A stretch of 64,000 nt of DNA from Marisa cornuarietis (GCA_004794655.1 SMMW01000056.1:868001-932000), one strand, 5' to 3'. Counted from the stretch's first letter, positions 1 to 13,205 are shown. Notes: generated by a model not told the origin, from the letters alone. Numbers and translations: made by a program.

Positions 1-1000
1 TCGGCCATCCTCAACTAAGCAAAGCTTGGCGAATCAATCTACGAAGCTCGACCTACGGGGCACCAAGAACAAGAAACTTCAGGTGAAAGTATAGTCCCGA
101 AAGTAGCGGTCTTGGGATGCCGGGGTCTAGTTGAAGATAGCAACAGATTTTGATATTTAAAATACGTGTAATACATATGGTTCAATGTTTTAATGTTAAA
201 TTAATTTTTCACACCTATCATCACCATATTTACACTTCAATGAATTAGAACAACTCCGTTTTCTCCAATGGCAATTTTTGGCCATGGTGTGTTCAATTAA
301 ATAATAATAAACAAAACTCAGGATAGGTTAAAGCTTCAGTAATGAAATGTAATCATTCTCGCACATAAATAATCTACAATTACAAGCATTGTCTAGAGTA
401 TACATCACCTTAAGCTGATGATTTCGTGAGAGGGGGGTAGGGGGATAGAAGAACAAAGGCAAAATCCAGTACAAAAAGTTTCAAAGATTCTCGTTTCATT
501 CTCTTATGTTGGTCATCTTGTTGTCTCCTTTTTACTCTCACTGCCATACCATCTTTCTATTTCGTTGTTTGTATTATTGAAAACTCATTGACCGGCAAGC
601 ATGACTTCTCGGCAGTGTCCAAAGCAGCATAAGGACAGATAACAACTAAAGCACAAACACTAACCTGCAGGCTATCAAACTCTTGATTCTAAAGTTACTG
701 GCGTTATGTCTTGCCGTACCAACCTTTTGTCTTTTTCTCTGTTTCTCCATTCATTTCTTGACATTTTATTTAATCTTAACAGAAGACAAATAATAAAAAT
801 AAGTACAAAAACAGACATATAAATAATTTGTCGTAAAGTGGTGCGACGTGATCTTAAACAGCTGGTTCTTTATCACGTGACTTTTCGAGGTTAGTCTTTA
901 CTAATTTTTTTCTCAGAGGAGAGTGGATGCTACAGTTCGACAAATGAGTGGCAAAGTCGTCTTGGCAGACACCATGAACATGACTTTAAAAAAAAACTAG
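1..1000. other. anonymous intergenic DNA
   Basis: I see no gene, recognisable transposon or RNA gene here. The sequence is AT-rich with short homopolymer runs. Open frames are short and have no familiar motif. Confidence 0.5.
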
Positions 1001-1162
1001 AAGCAGTTGGACCTGAACACTAGTCCTGCCGAGAATGACGTCATCAGTAAGCCGCTGGTCACGTGTCGCTCATCTGCAGCGCCACCTAGCCTTTCTCGAC
1101 ATCGGAGTGCAGGACTGGTAATTACAAGGACTCCCTACTCAGTCGCTGACCTGTCATTTCCG

Positions 1163-1390
1163 GCGGACTTCCCCCAGAGGAACTCGTGGCGGGTCTTTTC
1201 CGGTGTCCGACTGAGGTCTCGCTCGGAGGGGGATGTCACGGATGATGGGAGGACAGCGGGCGACGGACACCCGGGCTTAGAAAGCTGGCCTTGGGGGCCT
1301 TTGTCTTCGTCTCCGCCATCATCTGCGAACTGCTCGAGGTTATTGTCCTCGTACCCTGGCCAGCCATCCTGTAAGAGTCCTCCTGTCCCT
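1163..1390 (-). other. GC-rich, exon-like open stretch, identity unknown
   Basis: On the minus strand this stretch is open for about 75 codons. The translation is acidic in its first half (Asp/Glu/Gly rich) and Ser/Pro/Lys/Arg rich in the second. At its 3' end a CAG is followed by GTCAGC, which could be a weak donor. The plus strand is also open here, so the openness may only reflect GC content. I recognise no domain. It could be an internal exon of an unknown gene or chance. Confidence 0.15.
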
Positions 1391-2349
1391 GCTCGTAGGA
1401 AGAACGTATTCACAAAGTACAACTTGGCCTTTCAACAAAAAATAGTGAACGATTATTTGACTCACACTAATTCCTGCACAGAGACAATAAAACTATTGTT
1501 TGTAAGTTTTTCCATCTGTCCACTCACTTCTGATCTATCGTCTTGCATCTGCAGCTGGCTGTTAAGTAGTCACGGCCTCTTTTATTGCTTCGTATTCATA
1601 CGAAAGCGTTATCAGTGTGTCTAAGCGATTCCTTCTCCTTCTCACAGTAAAGTCCAATTTTTTTAACGGGTTTTCTTATTCCGGCATCGCCCCTTCTTTG
1701 ATCTGAGATACCTTGTCTTTGCTTGCGTTCAAGATTCTTTTCGCTCGTTCCTTTGAAGGTAAGTAAGGAGCGATAGTGCAAGCAGAGGCTTTAGAAGCCC
1801 TTCCGAAGTAGCAAAGAAGAGCATGCAGCTGACATTATGTCATAGTCTGGAAAGTGTCGTTGCATGATCCGAATTTGTGGCCACCGGAAAGTCTTTGTCC
1901 ATGTGCTGGCGCAGCTCGCCTGCCACTAATGCAGTTACCGGTCCTTTTCACTACTCTTTTTTTTTGTGGGCGACTAACGAAGGGGACACAAGGGAAAGCA
2001 CTCATCCGCACAGGGTGACGCTTCTTCAGGAGGTGCGAGTTCACTCTCGCTTCCTGAAAGATGCCATTAATTTCGCACGGGCACATCCGCTGTTGAATTG
2101 ACCCTCATTTTGAAAGCGAAGACCACGTGGACACGTGACTCAGAAATAGTTGTCAGTACTCTTTCCTCTTCTTGTCTTTCTTTCTCTCTCATACCCTCTA
2201 CCCTCTACCATTTACCCCCCCCCCATCACTCTCTCTCTCTCTCTCGACGTCTTACTCGGTTTGTTAGATACACCTTTAGTCTAGGTATGCTATTTCACCT
2301 TTGTTGTTTACCTCCCTTCGTTATTCCTTGTTAAGCTCACCAATACAGT

Positions 2350-2440
2350 GAAGGTTGGCTGTCCTGGGTTCAGCTCTCGTCTCGGGCACACTGTTCTTTC
2401 TCTGCATGTGGCATCTGTTTACAGGGTTGTCTGCATATTC
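2350..2440 (+). mobile_element. tRNA-SINE fragment (B-box and core)
   Basis: This fragment matches the fuller SINE at 23751-23974 through its B-box region (GGGTTCAGCTCTCGTCTCGG here, GGGTTCAGATCTCGTCTCGG there), then a CTGCATGTGGCATCTGTTTACAGGG segment resembling CTGTATGCGACACCTGTTCGCAGGG. The tRNA-like 5' head and the distal core are missing or too diverged to see. It is a truncated copy of the same family. Confidence 0.6.
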
Positions 2441-3272
2441 GTGATATATGCCGTAGTTGCTGGCTCGGCGTAAAATACCAATATTACCCTCACCAGTCAT
2501 GTATATTCTATGTTATTTCTTTTTGTTGGGCTTCAAAATGCGATTATTGTCAGTACACATCTCGCCAGCGCTGTGTTTTACTACCCAAGAGATAGCTCAT
2601 AGTTTAGTAGATACTATTGGTTTCGTATGCTGTCCCTATTGTTTACCTCCCTTCACTCAACTATGTACTAAGGTTAATTACTTGTTTTTGCTAGATTACA
2701 AAATATAAATGTTTGCATGATTGTCGGTCTATCCTTTAGTCATGGACACGAGCCTGCTCTGTATAAAGAGGATTAAATAAAAGGGAAATGTGCGTGAAAG
2801 CTACATCCCTACAAGGAACATTCACTATTCTGATTCCCCAATATCTAGACAATAATTATAGTTAGTCTAACAAATTTCCTATTTAAAATTCTTTATAGAG
2901 CATTGGGTTGGGGATAATATTTCCTACAAGGCAAACTATAGTGTGCTTTTGACGTCTTGTGTGCGTCATTTGTTTGTCGTAATTTTGGAAAAAGAATGAC
3001 GTAAAAAGAAGAAAAGAGAAGACGGTTCCATGGCCAGATAGAAAAGTGAGAGCAGCGAGTTCTTCATCTTCCATAAATCAACTAGAAATCTCTTCACCTC
3101 CATCCCCACCTACAGGGGGCTCGTCCAGCGTGGTGTATGTGTGTAATATGCGTCGTGCGTATGCAAGGTAAGTGTATGTGCGTCCTATTACACAAAGCTA
3201 GTCACGAAAAGGACACTGTTTGGCGGAAACGAACAATAGTCAGCCTACTCTGGCTAAAAAATGCTAATGACA

Positions 3273-3308
<36 letters not shown>
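3273..3308. repeat. (AAT)12 microsatellite
   Basis: Twelve uninterrupted AAT units. Confidence 0.95.
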
Positions 3309-3309
<1 letters not shown>

Positions 3310-3436
3310 CATCAAAATTGTTAACATTGCTATGAGTAGGATACGTGTAGGTTAAAAATTCTTTTAAAATCAAGAAGATGCTACGTCATGAATAATAATA
3401 TGAAGAACACCTGTTCATATTGACAATCACACAGCA

Positions 3437-3840
3437 CTATCTTGAAGACTTGGTTAATTTAAATACTTGTAAATAAATGTCGTTTGTCAAAACTGTATAA
3501 CCTTCTAAATAATTGATGATAATTGCGTCAAACCCATGATTGTCTTGTAGACGAGATTTGCCATTTTTGTGACGAAATCTTTTAGGAAGCCAGTGAAGCT
3601 GATTTAATGGTGGAGTTGTTGGCTGGCGATGTGGCGCTCCGAAAATTAATTCCACAGCGGGATCTGGATTTTTTTTTAAAATTTTGGAAAGCCACGAGAG
3701 CCGAGTCTAGACAACTAGCAAGGAGAAAATTACGATAATCAAGTCTGAAAAAATGTAGAAAGAAACAAATAGTTTTGTGGCTTTGGCACTGAGCCTTCGT
3801 TGAACAGTTCTTTCAGCTCATAATACCAGACCTGACAAAT
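3437..3840 (-). pseudogene. decayed LINE reverse-transcriptase C-terminal fragment
   Basis: Read on the minus strand over several frames, this stretch keeps the order of motifs found in the C-terminal part of non-LTR retrotransposon (CR1/Jockey-like) reverse transcriptases. First comes a segment like LSAKATKLFVSF, then a LDYxNxLLA motif at about 3729-3743, then LIFGAPxRQxTTPxLxQLHWLP at about 3583-3650. The LDY and LHWLP motifs are in different frames and stops and frameshifts intervene, so it is a dead fragment. No poly-A tail, endonuclease domain or target-site duplication was identified. Motif order and spacing make the family call reasonable; the clade is not resolved. Confidence 0.6.
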
Positions 3841-3899
3841 TGCAGTAATTTATAGTTTCCGTTGACAATTTGCAATCCATCATCCAGCCCAAACTCCGT

Positions 3900-6800
3900 G
3901 CACGAGCGGAAGCACAAGTCTGCAAAAATCAACAATAGGATATATTCTCAAAGAACTGCCTTTCCCAAGAAAAGAATTGCCTCCAACTTGCCATCATTAA
4001 ACTTATTCCTGTTATGAACCATCCATATTTTGTCAGAAATGCCAGCTTCACGTGTGAGCATCAGGAATGGATGCATCAGTAACAGTTTGTATGACTGATG
4101 GAGCAGTGTTCTCAGTGATCAATGACTACATGTAGAGAGCGAGTAGTGTTCATCGTACGTGATGAACAAAATCGTGATGAAAAGCTGATTTCCAGGACAC
4201 TGAAAAGAAGAGGATTTGGAGGAGATGAAAGTCGTTGACTGACATGAGGCAGAAGGCAGAAACGAAGCCAGCCGAGTGGTTTACCTTCAATGCCAGAAAA
4301 AATCCAAAGGAAAAATAAAAATAAAATAGATGTTGGCTAAGGAAAGGTCGGAAAAGAGAACAAAGAACTTACGTTCGTCGAGTACAGTAAGAAGAAGGTC
4401 GTCGACAACACAGTAAGAGAGTTTTCACTTTATTATCAGACTGAAATGGACTGCATTACTTATCTGACTTCAGATGGTAAAGTAGTTGATTACGAACCAC
4501 TTTTTTTTCAAAGAATCTTAAAAACAATAATTAAAAATGAAACTGATCTATAATTAATGCGATCATTCCTATTCAGAGAAGGCTTCTTCAGTCTCAGCAA
4601 AACTGGGCTGGGATTTTTGTTGTCAACGCAAAACAATGTTGGAAACAATTTAAGGGATAGCTTTCCTAACAATGCGTGACATCATGTGATCTGTAATTTA
4701 GAAGAGAATAAAAAAGGTCATCTTGTCACGCGGAAAGGAGGTTTTTACGAGAAAAAAAACACACACACACACAGAATTATGTCACACTTGAACTCTGCTT
4801 CTAGCGTGTATTGTGCGATCTCCATAGCGCCGCCATTGAGCCCGTCTGGGTGTGATTGGCGAGCTTTGACCCAGTCCCATACGCCAATGAAACTCGCCAC
4901 AAGGGGACACAATACAGAGCTCCCAATAAAGACCAACAAAAGACCCGAAAGCGATAGCAGGTTCAAGGCACTAAGCTGTTTCAACAAACAAACTGCTATA
5001 ATCCTTGTTCTCGCGGAAGCGAATGAAACAAAACAACCCGAGTGATCCAGACGATCGCAAACAATTGTTCTCCAATCGCGATGGTAGAAGGCAGGGGTGG
5101 GGAGGGAAGGGAAGAAAACTGCACGGCTATGGTGGACGATGAAATGGAGACTGAAACCAGAGATGGCACTTGGGTCCACGGATAGAATGGTTCAGACCGC
5201 CAAGAATCCTGCCGAACGGTGTAAACAGCATGACGCTCGCGATCCTGTCGGTTGGAGTTCCATCTCTCCGTCTGCCGGCTTGTCGCACTCAATGACATGA
5301 TGCAATGTTTGCGTGAACAAGTCGACGCCACTGGGCCGGCTACTCTCCTCTCCTGACACCCGACACCGTAAGGGTGGCGATGGGTGTCAGTTGTGACAAT
5401 ACTGGCGACATCCTGTAATCAGGGCAACGCCCTGGTCTACTTCGAGGACCCCCGAAGTCCTCCTATAACAGACACAAGATACATTGGTTCCCGAAGCATC
5501 CTTTTAGGCGCAGGTGCTGTGGTACAAAATAAGATGGTGGCAGTTCCCTACGGTTACAATGAACGTCGGATGGAGACTAGGAAGACAGGAGCACATCAGT
5601 CTTTTGATGGAGTGAGCGAGTTTAATTAGGTCTCCATCTTTTGTTGTGCGTAGAACAACCCCTCAGATTAGTGAGTCCTCGCACTTTCGCTGCACACAAT
5701 TTGCGGGATTTTAGAAAAAAACAAAACAAAAACCAACAGCTAGACGTTCTATTGGGCCAGCATGTCAGAAGATACAATGCTTTCTGTAAATATATATACA
5801 AGCGTGTTTGTTAGTGCGTGCATATGAAATGCGTGTACTTTTGAGTGCATCATTTGGACCTTCGTTGGGAGTATTAATTATACTATACTTTTAACATCGG
5901 AAATAGATTAGTCGTTTCAATGTGTGGGTCGCCACAGTGGACATCATGTTGTCGCCAGTCTAATCCCTGGTCTGGCGTAATGAGCGAACATCCGGGCTCG
6001 CTCAGCTGAGGCTGACATCGTAAAACGTGCAAATCAAATAAGCCATTTGGCAGCACACCATCTTCGGACTGCGCCCAGCAACAGCGGAAGCTTGGAGCGC
6101 CATCTGCCGCTACCGGTGAGGAGATCTTCCCCCACTCCGTCACCCACCCACCAACACCCTGTCTCTCGCCAAAACAGCAGTCCCTGTCTGTCTGGCAGAA
6201 ATTGAATTGTCGCGACGGTGAGCGACAGTCACTGTTGTCTCAAGGCAGCTTCCAGAAAACGTGGAGCAGTCACGAAGCAGCCACATGAGTGGCATCTGTA
6301 AGCACGCGCGCGCGTGTAGTGTCGTGCATGCACGCGAGCTGGCGATCTGAAAGCGGAGGAGAAGGAGAGTCGGGGGAAGAGGGGAGGTAGCCACCCTTAT
6401 AATTGTCTCGGGAGTACCGACAGAACTGCCTCGGGTTTAGATTTTTCATCGACAAACATCTGGTGGCTGCAAGATTAGCTCTGTTAATGCGAACGGAACA
6501 CGTTCGACAACACCAGGCTCCGAAACGCCAAGAAATTTTAGACGCAAAATCTGGACTAATTATGTAACTGAGTTCATCCCCGCCTCCGCGGTCTTCCTCC
6601 AAAGTTTGATTGCAGGTTTTCCAGTCGTGAGATTTTTGTAGATGATGAAGACCCTTTTCTGTAAACACCCGTCTCCCCTTAGATTAAAACAAAGGAGGCT
6701 GAAATTTACTTCAGCCAGTCATGGCTGTGTGCTTCATCAGCACTGAAGCATCGAGCACTGTACAACTAATTTTTTTTTTTTCGTCTGAATGGTCTTCGCG

Positions 6801-8430
6801 AGGAATGTATGCCGGATCATTATCGCTTCTGATGTGTCTGATCGTGTCGTGGCAATAGGTGACATATCGAGGGTAATATAACAAGTTTATTCATTATTCA
6901 TCATAAACGATTTGTCGTTTTGACAAAACTCGTTAGAGAGGACTGAAGAAGTAAATGATAGCACTTGTCTTATTCGCCACTCACCACATCTCACCAACAT
7001 CATACTCTCACAGTGCTTGGGTCTCTGACCACAGAATGTTGCGTAAACAAACTAAACAACCGCATCGGCCAGCATCACTGTGTGGACATGGGGTGCCCTT
7101 CTGGAAACTTGATTTCGCGATAATACTATGCAGAGGAAGAGAGAGAGAGAGAGCAATTTTTTCCACCAGCCCTTCAAGCCTGGCACTCCATCAGTCGTCC
7201 ACAGAGGTCACATTCCAAAGATCGCAGTCGTTCTATTGACAAGGGGGACAACTTATCACACTCACCGAACGCGGTCAGAGTTGTCACCCCGATCGTGACG
7301 AACTCGCACATCGCGGGGTAATGAAAATCACAGGCTTGGGGAGACAACCGCCTTGAAGGGATGATTGCAGGAGCTGGGGGACGTGGATGGGGATATCCAC
7401 CATCCGGCGAGAAAAAAAGGCGCATTTACGATGGTGTAGACACGCCTGCCAATCAGCTCGCTGGTTACAACTGCACTGCAGCAGCTATAATCCAATAGGA
7501 CACAACCTTACTGCTCCTCTCGTCGTTGTTCGTCGTTAGCGGCGTTGACGCAAATGACTGCCGCCAGACGCCGCTGTTCAATAGATGCTCGTTACCCGGG
7601 GTGACACGGAGGAGAAACGGACACAGGAGAGGCCGGCAGAAATACACGCGTCTGATGACAGACACGAAAGTGTAGCGTTGCTAGAGAAACCGATGAGAGA
7701 GGACGACAACTGAACTACAGCGATTACAGCAACATCCCGGCTGCATCTCTCATCAACTACTTGTCGCAGATCACATGTAGCGTACACAGTCATCCAAGAC
7801 CGACAATTTGTACGGACTTTCGTCTCACAAATAAAAACAAAGCTATGCAGGAAATATTCCACTCACCCTCACCCAGCCACCAATAATACGACTTTATTCT
7901 CTGCTTCTTTCTTGCGATACATGTAGTAATTTTTGTTTGTTAAAAGCTCCCCTAAGTAATAAACTAAACAAAATACGGTCACACCTCACACATACACACA
8001 ATTACACGCACACTCAACACCCCTCCTTCCTCAGCGACGATTGCCAGAGGCACATCATGATTAGTGTTTCGATAAGAAAACTATGTTCAGTTGCTAGCCC
8101 TGTTTATGGGTGCTATCGCAGTTTGGAAGGACTTGGCAAAACTGTGTCTTGGTGACCAGTTGTTTCCATCTTGGGCCAGAGGGTAGCATCTTGAAATGGT
8201 GTAGCGGGTGAGAGGGGTATGTGATAATCCTGACAGCTTTTAACCTCACAGCATTTGTGTACAGATCACCTAATGGTCTGTGGAAAAGCCAGCGATCTTG
8301 CTGGTAGTCTTGATCATCCTCATCATACAAGTCGACCCACACAGACTGAATGTTAAAACGGTTTGAACAAATCGACCAGGCCTGACAGAGTATGTACAGG
8401 TGATTGTATTTTAAAATGATAACATAGTAC
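3900..8430. other. anonymous intergenic stretch
   Basis: No gene was recognised. Open frames of 60-144 codons occur on both strands but have no motif, and many overlap on opposite strands. Minor features are a short AC run near 4761 and a GA run at 7137-7154. Confidence 0.45.
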
Positions 8431-8447
8431 GACTGCTACAGTGCACC

Positions 8448-8672
8448 TGTCAAACTATTATATGGGGGTACATTCACTCACACTCACCCGTCCCATGACG
8501 AAAAGTGACAATAATACTGTCAACTGTCAACACTGACAACCACATTGTCACAGCTTCCCTCCAACAACCTCAGTAGGATTGTCACGTCGTAGTTTTTCCA
8601 CTAAGACAGTCGATACGCTGTCAGACCTTACTGTGACAAAAGCAAGAGGAGCTGTTACATCACACGTGACAG
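8448..8672. promoter_or_regulatory. homotypic cluster of TGACA/TGTCA sites
   Basis: Ten copies of the pentamer TGACA in either orientation lie in about 225 bp. Five of them extend to TGACAG/CTGTCA, the core bound by MEIS/TGIF homeodomain proteins. About 0.4 would be expected in random sequence. There is no adjacent recognised gene, so a regulatory role is only inferred. It could also be a very decayed short tandem repeat. Confidence 0.25.
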
Positions 8673-9121
8673 ACAACAAAAGTCACACGTCAAGCATGTT
8701 CGTTTAGTTTTTGTTTTTTTAAGTTTTGGAAAATAAAAGCAGATTGCAGGCTTCGACCTGGGAGGTCTGTGAGGTTGTCAGCTCGCGCTGGTCGCCCGCA
8801 GCAATGTGAGTCACAGAAGTTGTGTTAATTACGGCCAGACGATGGCCCTGGCGCCCGCCACATTTTCTTCCCTGCCGCCTCAACGATCTTTCATCGCCGC
8901 CGTTCTATTCGTGCAGGTTGTCTGCCCCTGAGGCTGGCCTGGTGGCTGGGACCACTTCCCACGCGACACACAGGGCGACAGGACTGATAGGCATCGGAAC
9001 TGCCTCGCTGTTGTATCCCTCGGCAACTGTGTGTGTGCTTGTTAGCGTGCATGTCCATCCAGTCACGCGAGCTTCTGTGGGGGAAGTTGGGTTGGGGGGG
9101 GGGAGGAAGAGAACATGCACA

Positions 9122-9154
9122 GGTGTGTGTGTGTGTGTGCGTGCGTGCGCGCGC
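9122..9154. repeat. GT/GCGT/GC alternating purine-pyrimidine tract
   Basis: A GT run passes into GCGT and then GC units, giving an alternating purine-pyrimidine tract of the Z-DNA-prone type just upstream of the large minisatellite. Confidence 0.8.
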
Positions 9155-9197
9155 GTGATCGTGTGCGTGGGAGGATAAGTGACGAACGTCGCGGTCT

Positions 9198-10672
9198 ATG
9201 TGACACTGTCTACTGGGCCTGTATGATACTGTCTACTGGGCTTGTATGATACTGTCTACACAGTCTGTATGACACTGTCTAGTACTGGGCCTGTATGATA
9301 CTGTCTACACAGTCTGTATGATACTGTCTACTGGGCCTGTGTGATACTGTCTACACAGCCTGTATGATACTGTCTACTGGGCTTGTATGATACTGTCTAC
9401 ACAGCCTGTATGATACTGTCTACTGGGCTTGTATGATACTGTCTACACAGCCTGTATGATACTGTCTACTGGGCTTTTATGATACTGTCTACACAGTCTG
9501 TATGATACTGTCTACTGGGCCTGTATGATACTGTCTACTGGGCTTGTATGATACTGTCTACACAGCCTGTATGATACTGTCTACTGGGTTTGTGTGATAC
9601 TGTCTACTGGGCCTGTATGATACTGTCTACTGGGCCTGTATGATACTGTCTACTGGGCCTGTATGATACTGTCTACACAGTCTGTATGACACTGTCTACT
9701 GGGCCTGTATGATACTGTCTACTGGGCCTGTATGATACTGTCTACTGGGCCTGTATGACACTGTCTACACAGTCTGTATGACACTGTCTACTGGGCTTGT
9801 ATGATACTGTCTACACAGTCTGTATGACACTGCCTACTGGGCCTGTATGATACTGTCTACTGGGCCTGTATGATACTGTCTACACAGTCTGTATGACACT
9901 GTCTCCTGGGCCTGTATGATACTGTCTACACAGTCTGTATGACACTGCCTACTGGGCCTGTATGATACTGTCTACACAGTCTGTATGACACTGTCTACAT
10001 AGCCTGTATGATACTGTCTCCTGGGCCTGTATGATACTGCCTACACAGTCTGTATGACACTGCCGACTGGGCCTGTATGATACTGTCTACATAGCCTGTA
10101 TGATACTGTCTACACAGTCTGTATGATACTGTCTGCTGGGCCTGTATGATACTGTCTACACAGTCTGTATGATACTGTCTACACAGTCTGTATGACACTG
10201 TCTACTGGGCCTGTATGATACTGTCTACTGGGCCTGTATGATACTGTCTACTGGGCCTGTATGACACTGTCTCCTGGGCCTGTATGATACTGTCTACACA
10301 GTCTGTATGACACTGTCTACTGGGCTTGTATGATACTGTCTACACAGTCTGTATGACACTGCCTACTGGGCCTGTATGATACTGTCTACTGGGCCTGTAT
10401 GATACTGTCTACACAGTCTGTATGACACTGTCTCCTGGGCCTGTATGATACTGTCTACACAGTCTGTATGACACTGCCTACTGGGCCTGTATGATACTGT
10501 CTACACAGTCTGTATGACACTGTCTACATAGCCTGTATGATACTGTCTACACAGCCTGTATGATACTGTCTACTGGGCTTGTATGATACTGTCTACACAG
10601 CCTGTATGATACTGTCTACTGGGCTTGTATGATACTGTCTACACAGTCCGTATGACACTGTCTACTGGGCTT
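9198..10672. repeat. 23-bp minisatellite, about 64 units
   Basis: A continuous tandem array of a 23-bp unit. Each unit shares TGTATGATACTGTCTAC and ends in one of two hexamers, TGGGCC (or TGGGCT) versus ACAGTC (or ACAGCC). Secondary variants include GACACTG for GATACTG, CTCCTGGG and CTACATAGCC. One unit near 9279 carries extra bases (CTAGTACTGGG). Because 23 is not a multiple of three, open frames within it are repeat artefacts with a 23-residue period. An 11-unit block is duplicated within the array (see findings). Confidence 0.97.
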
Positions 10673-10679
10673 GTCTTGA

Positions 10680-13080
10680 CCCTCTGCGATTCAGTGCCAG
10701 AGGAACAGGGTGCGCTTTTGAATCTTCTTAGATGTGAATACTCACCCCACCCTCTCAATAGGGTCTCCCATGGTGCAATAATGTCGAACGCTGAAGCTTT
10801 CAACCCATCTTTTTCGCGATTCACAAATATTCTCACCCATCCTTCAATCCACAAATGTTGTCACCCATCTAACTAGCGATTCACAAATGATTTTTTTTCT
10901 GAATGTGTCAGTGTGTTCCTTTTAACAGATACATCAATTCCTAGTCTACATTGTAGATACATAAAAAAAATCTAAATTCTACACCCCCTATCACTATAAA
11001 AAAAAAATCCCCAGGATTTTTAGGAACATCTTTCTTCAGCTCATCTCACTCGAATCTTTCTATAATAATGAGTGTGATGTATTGGACACCATGGCACCAC
11101 TGGGGCGAAGTCGGCTTCCCTTCATATCTTCCTACTGGGTCGAATTTAATTCCCTTTTAGCCGAGCTTCACCCTAAACACTCCATAAAACCATCTATCAC
11201 AGCACACAGAACGGGGGTCCGTAGCTTCTTCTGTCGCAGAAACCTAGCGGGCAAAGCCGAGGGTTTTTTGCATGTTTACGCTGCCTACAGGGTGGCGACA
11301 AAATATGGCCGCCACGCTGCAAACGCCTGCAGGACCGACAGGAGTGGCGATAGGATATTCGCCATGCAAAAAGCTCTGTAGGACGTGTTGAGATACAACA
11401 TGTTAATGCCATGTAGCCTAGTCGACCCAGCAACATGCTATATATTATCGAAGATTGGCTGGTCGAGTTTTTTAAGTTTAAAAGTCCGGTGAAAGCCTGC
11501 GCGTTCATGCCAAGTGATTGATCGATGTGATGCGCTGAAACGGGATCATTTCGTGAGTGAAGGCAGTGAGACTTAATTTACAGAAAGATGCACCGAATGT
11601 CTAATTAGCACGGGCAACCTCTGCACGCAATAACACCCGCATTTACCCACGCTCACAGGTGCATTTGCCACATTTTCTTAGTGCAGCCAAGCACTCGTTC
11701 AAGTCTTATTCAAATACCTGTCATCGTCTGGGAGCTTACATGTGTGTGTGTGTGTGTGTGGGGGGGTAATGGTGGTAAAGTATGATACGGAGACAAACAC
11801 TACAGAAGCCAACAATTTCGTTTTGGGGAAGTTTTCATCTATTGGGCTTCATTTTAAATTGTACAAGCATTGATCTTCTATTTTATTTTCAACCCACACC
11901 TTCTTCGAATCTCCATCCAGAACATTCTGTTGCTACCGAGGGCAAAGATTTTTTTCAGTTTTTGCGAAAATAAGATGCTGCATTAACTGAGCAGTAATAA
12001 CAGCGCCCAGCACATGCAGCCCGTTGCTGATGAGTGCTCACGACACAGTTTAAGTATTCGGTAGTCTGCTTCAGAGTTTTGCTTCAGATAATTTGTCATG
12101 TTTCTGGTTTTTTTTTAAAATTACACCTGCTTTTGGTTTATTTTTCCTTTTGCCGGAAATTCACTCGGCAACTGAGCCCAGAGTGAGCACGAAACATGAA
12201 ACTGATGACGTCATTCGTAACGCTTGCGCACTAGTCACTCTGCCCTTGTGAAACCTCGGCACGTCCAACGCCCAGAACACGAGAGCTCAACGTTGGTGCG
12301 GTCAAGTTCACGCGAGGTCAGCTCTGGTGAGAAAATATGGCCGAAGTCGTTGCGTGCTGATCTGGCAAAAATATTAGAGGGCTCACGATCTGCGGTTTCG
12401 CCAAATTTATGCAATAAGAGAAACACTATCTTATTTGAGAACATTTCTGTTAAATTATCGCTTCAGGAAAAAAAAACATGTTACCACTCATGAGAAGGTC
12501 TGGGAAAAGTTTTTCTGCTTAAAAAAAATTCCTGCTATAAACGGAATATGTAGAGACAGGCTGGTGAAATGAAGCTCAAAGGAGAAATTATATTTGCATA
12601 TGCAAATCTGAAAGAGTAGGTGACCCTATGAATTATAGAACGAACTGAAAATCGTGCGGAAGAAATGAAATGATGAAAAAGACATCAGAGGTTCAGCTAA
12701 AGACTCTTTGTCACAGAGGTCAAAACGGATGAAGAGGTCAATGGCATATCTTACTGTCTTCTTATGCGCGTTCGATGCGAGTCCTGTGTTTGTGTCTTAT
12801 GCGTGTCTTGAGCGCGACAAACCATCCAGAGAAATATTATGGGGGAGGAGGGTAAGTATAATCAGAAAATCGGAGGAGATAGGTTACATTGTTTTCCTAG
12901 GAACCCCTTGACAAACTCATTTATGACCCGCCACCACAAAATTAGTCTTAACTCGGAAATTTCAGATTTTGCAAATTGCATATTTTTAAAATGTACAAGT
13001 TCTGAAATTTCTTTTGATGCAAAAATTGAATGAGTTATAACGGTTTGAAGTTTGTGAGTACGGTGGTGGTCTTTCTGAGA
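10680..13080. other. anonymous intergenic stretch
   Basis: No gene or transposon was recognised. A GT run followed by Gs lies at 11741-11766. Open frames at 11082-11508 and 12224-12493 run on both strands and show no motif. Confidence 0.45.
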
Positions 13081-13094
13081 AAAAAGGGTTCAAA

Positions 13095-13205
13095 CCAAGG
13101 TCATCAAAACGAACCAAAGCAAGGTCTTTAGGGCGAACCGACCATACCTGACGGAGGACAGGGACGCCCGCGGCTGGGAAGATGGCCCGGCCTTGGTCAG
13201 TGGAT
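13095..13205 (+). repeat. diverged direct repeat, copy 1
   Basis: This copy aligns to 13510-13625. The shared part begins AAGGTCATCAAAACGAACC here and AAAGTCACCAAAACGATCC in the other copy. It runs through a GCGA(A)CCGAC block and a GCCC...CTGG segment, ending near TTGGTCAGT here and TTCGGCGTGAGT there. The nature of the repeat is unknown. Confidence 0.5.

Noticed and set aside
1007..1624. 205-codon open frame on plus
   Set aside because: It starts at TTG, the opposite strand is also open, there is no recognisable domain and the C-terminal part is Ser/Cys/Phe-rich like translated noncoding DNA. Only the minus-strand core was kept, at low confidence.
9995..10198. Possible repeat protein (67 codons, minus)
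   Set aside because: It is the 23-bp minisatellite translated; the 23-residue periodicity follows from the unit length.
9198..10672. CRISPR array
   Set aside because: The repeats are directly adjacent 23-bp units with no unique spacers, and the setting is eukaryotic. It is a minisatellite.
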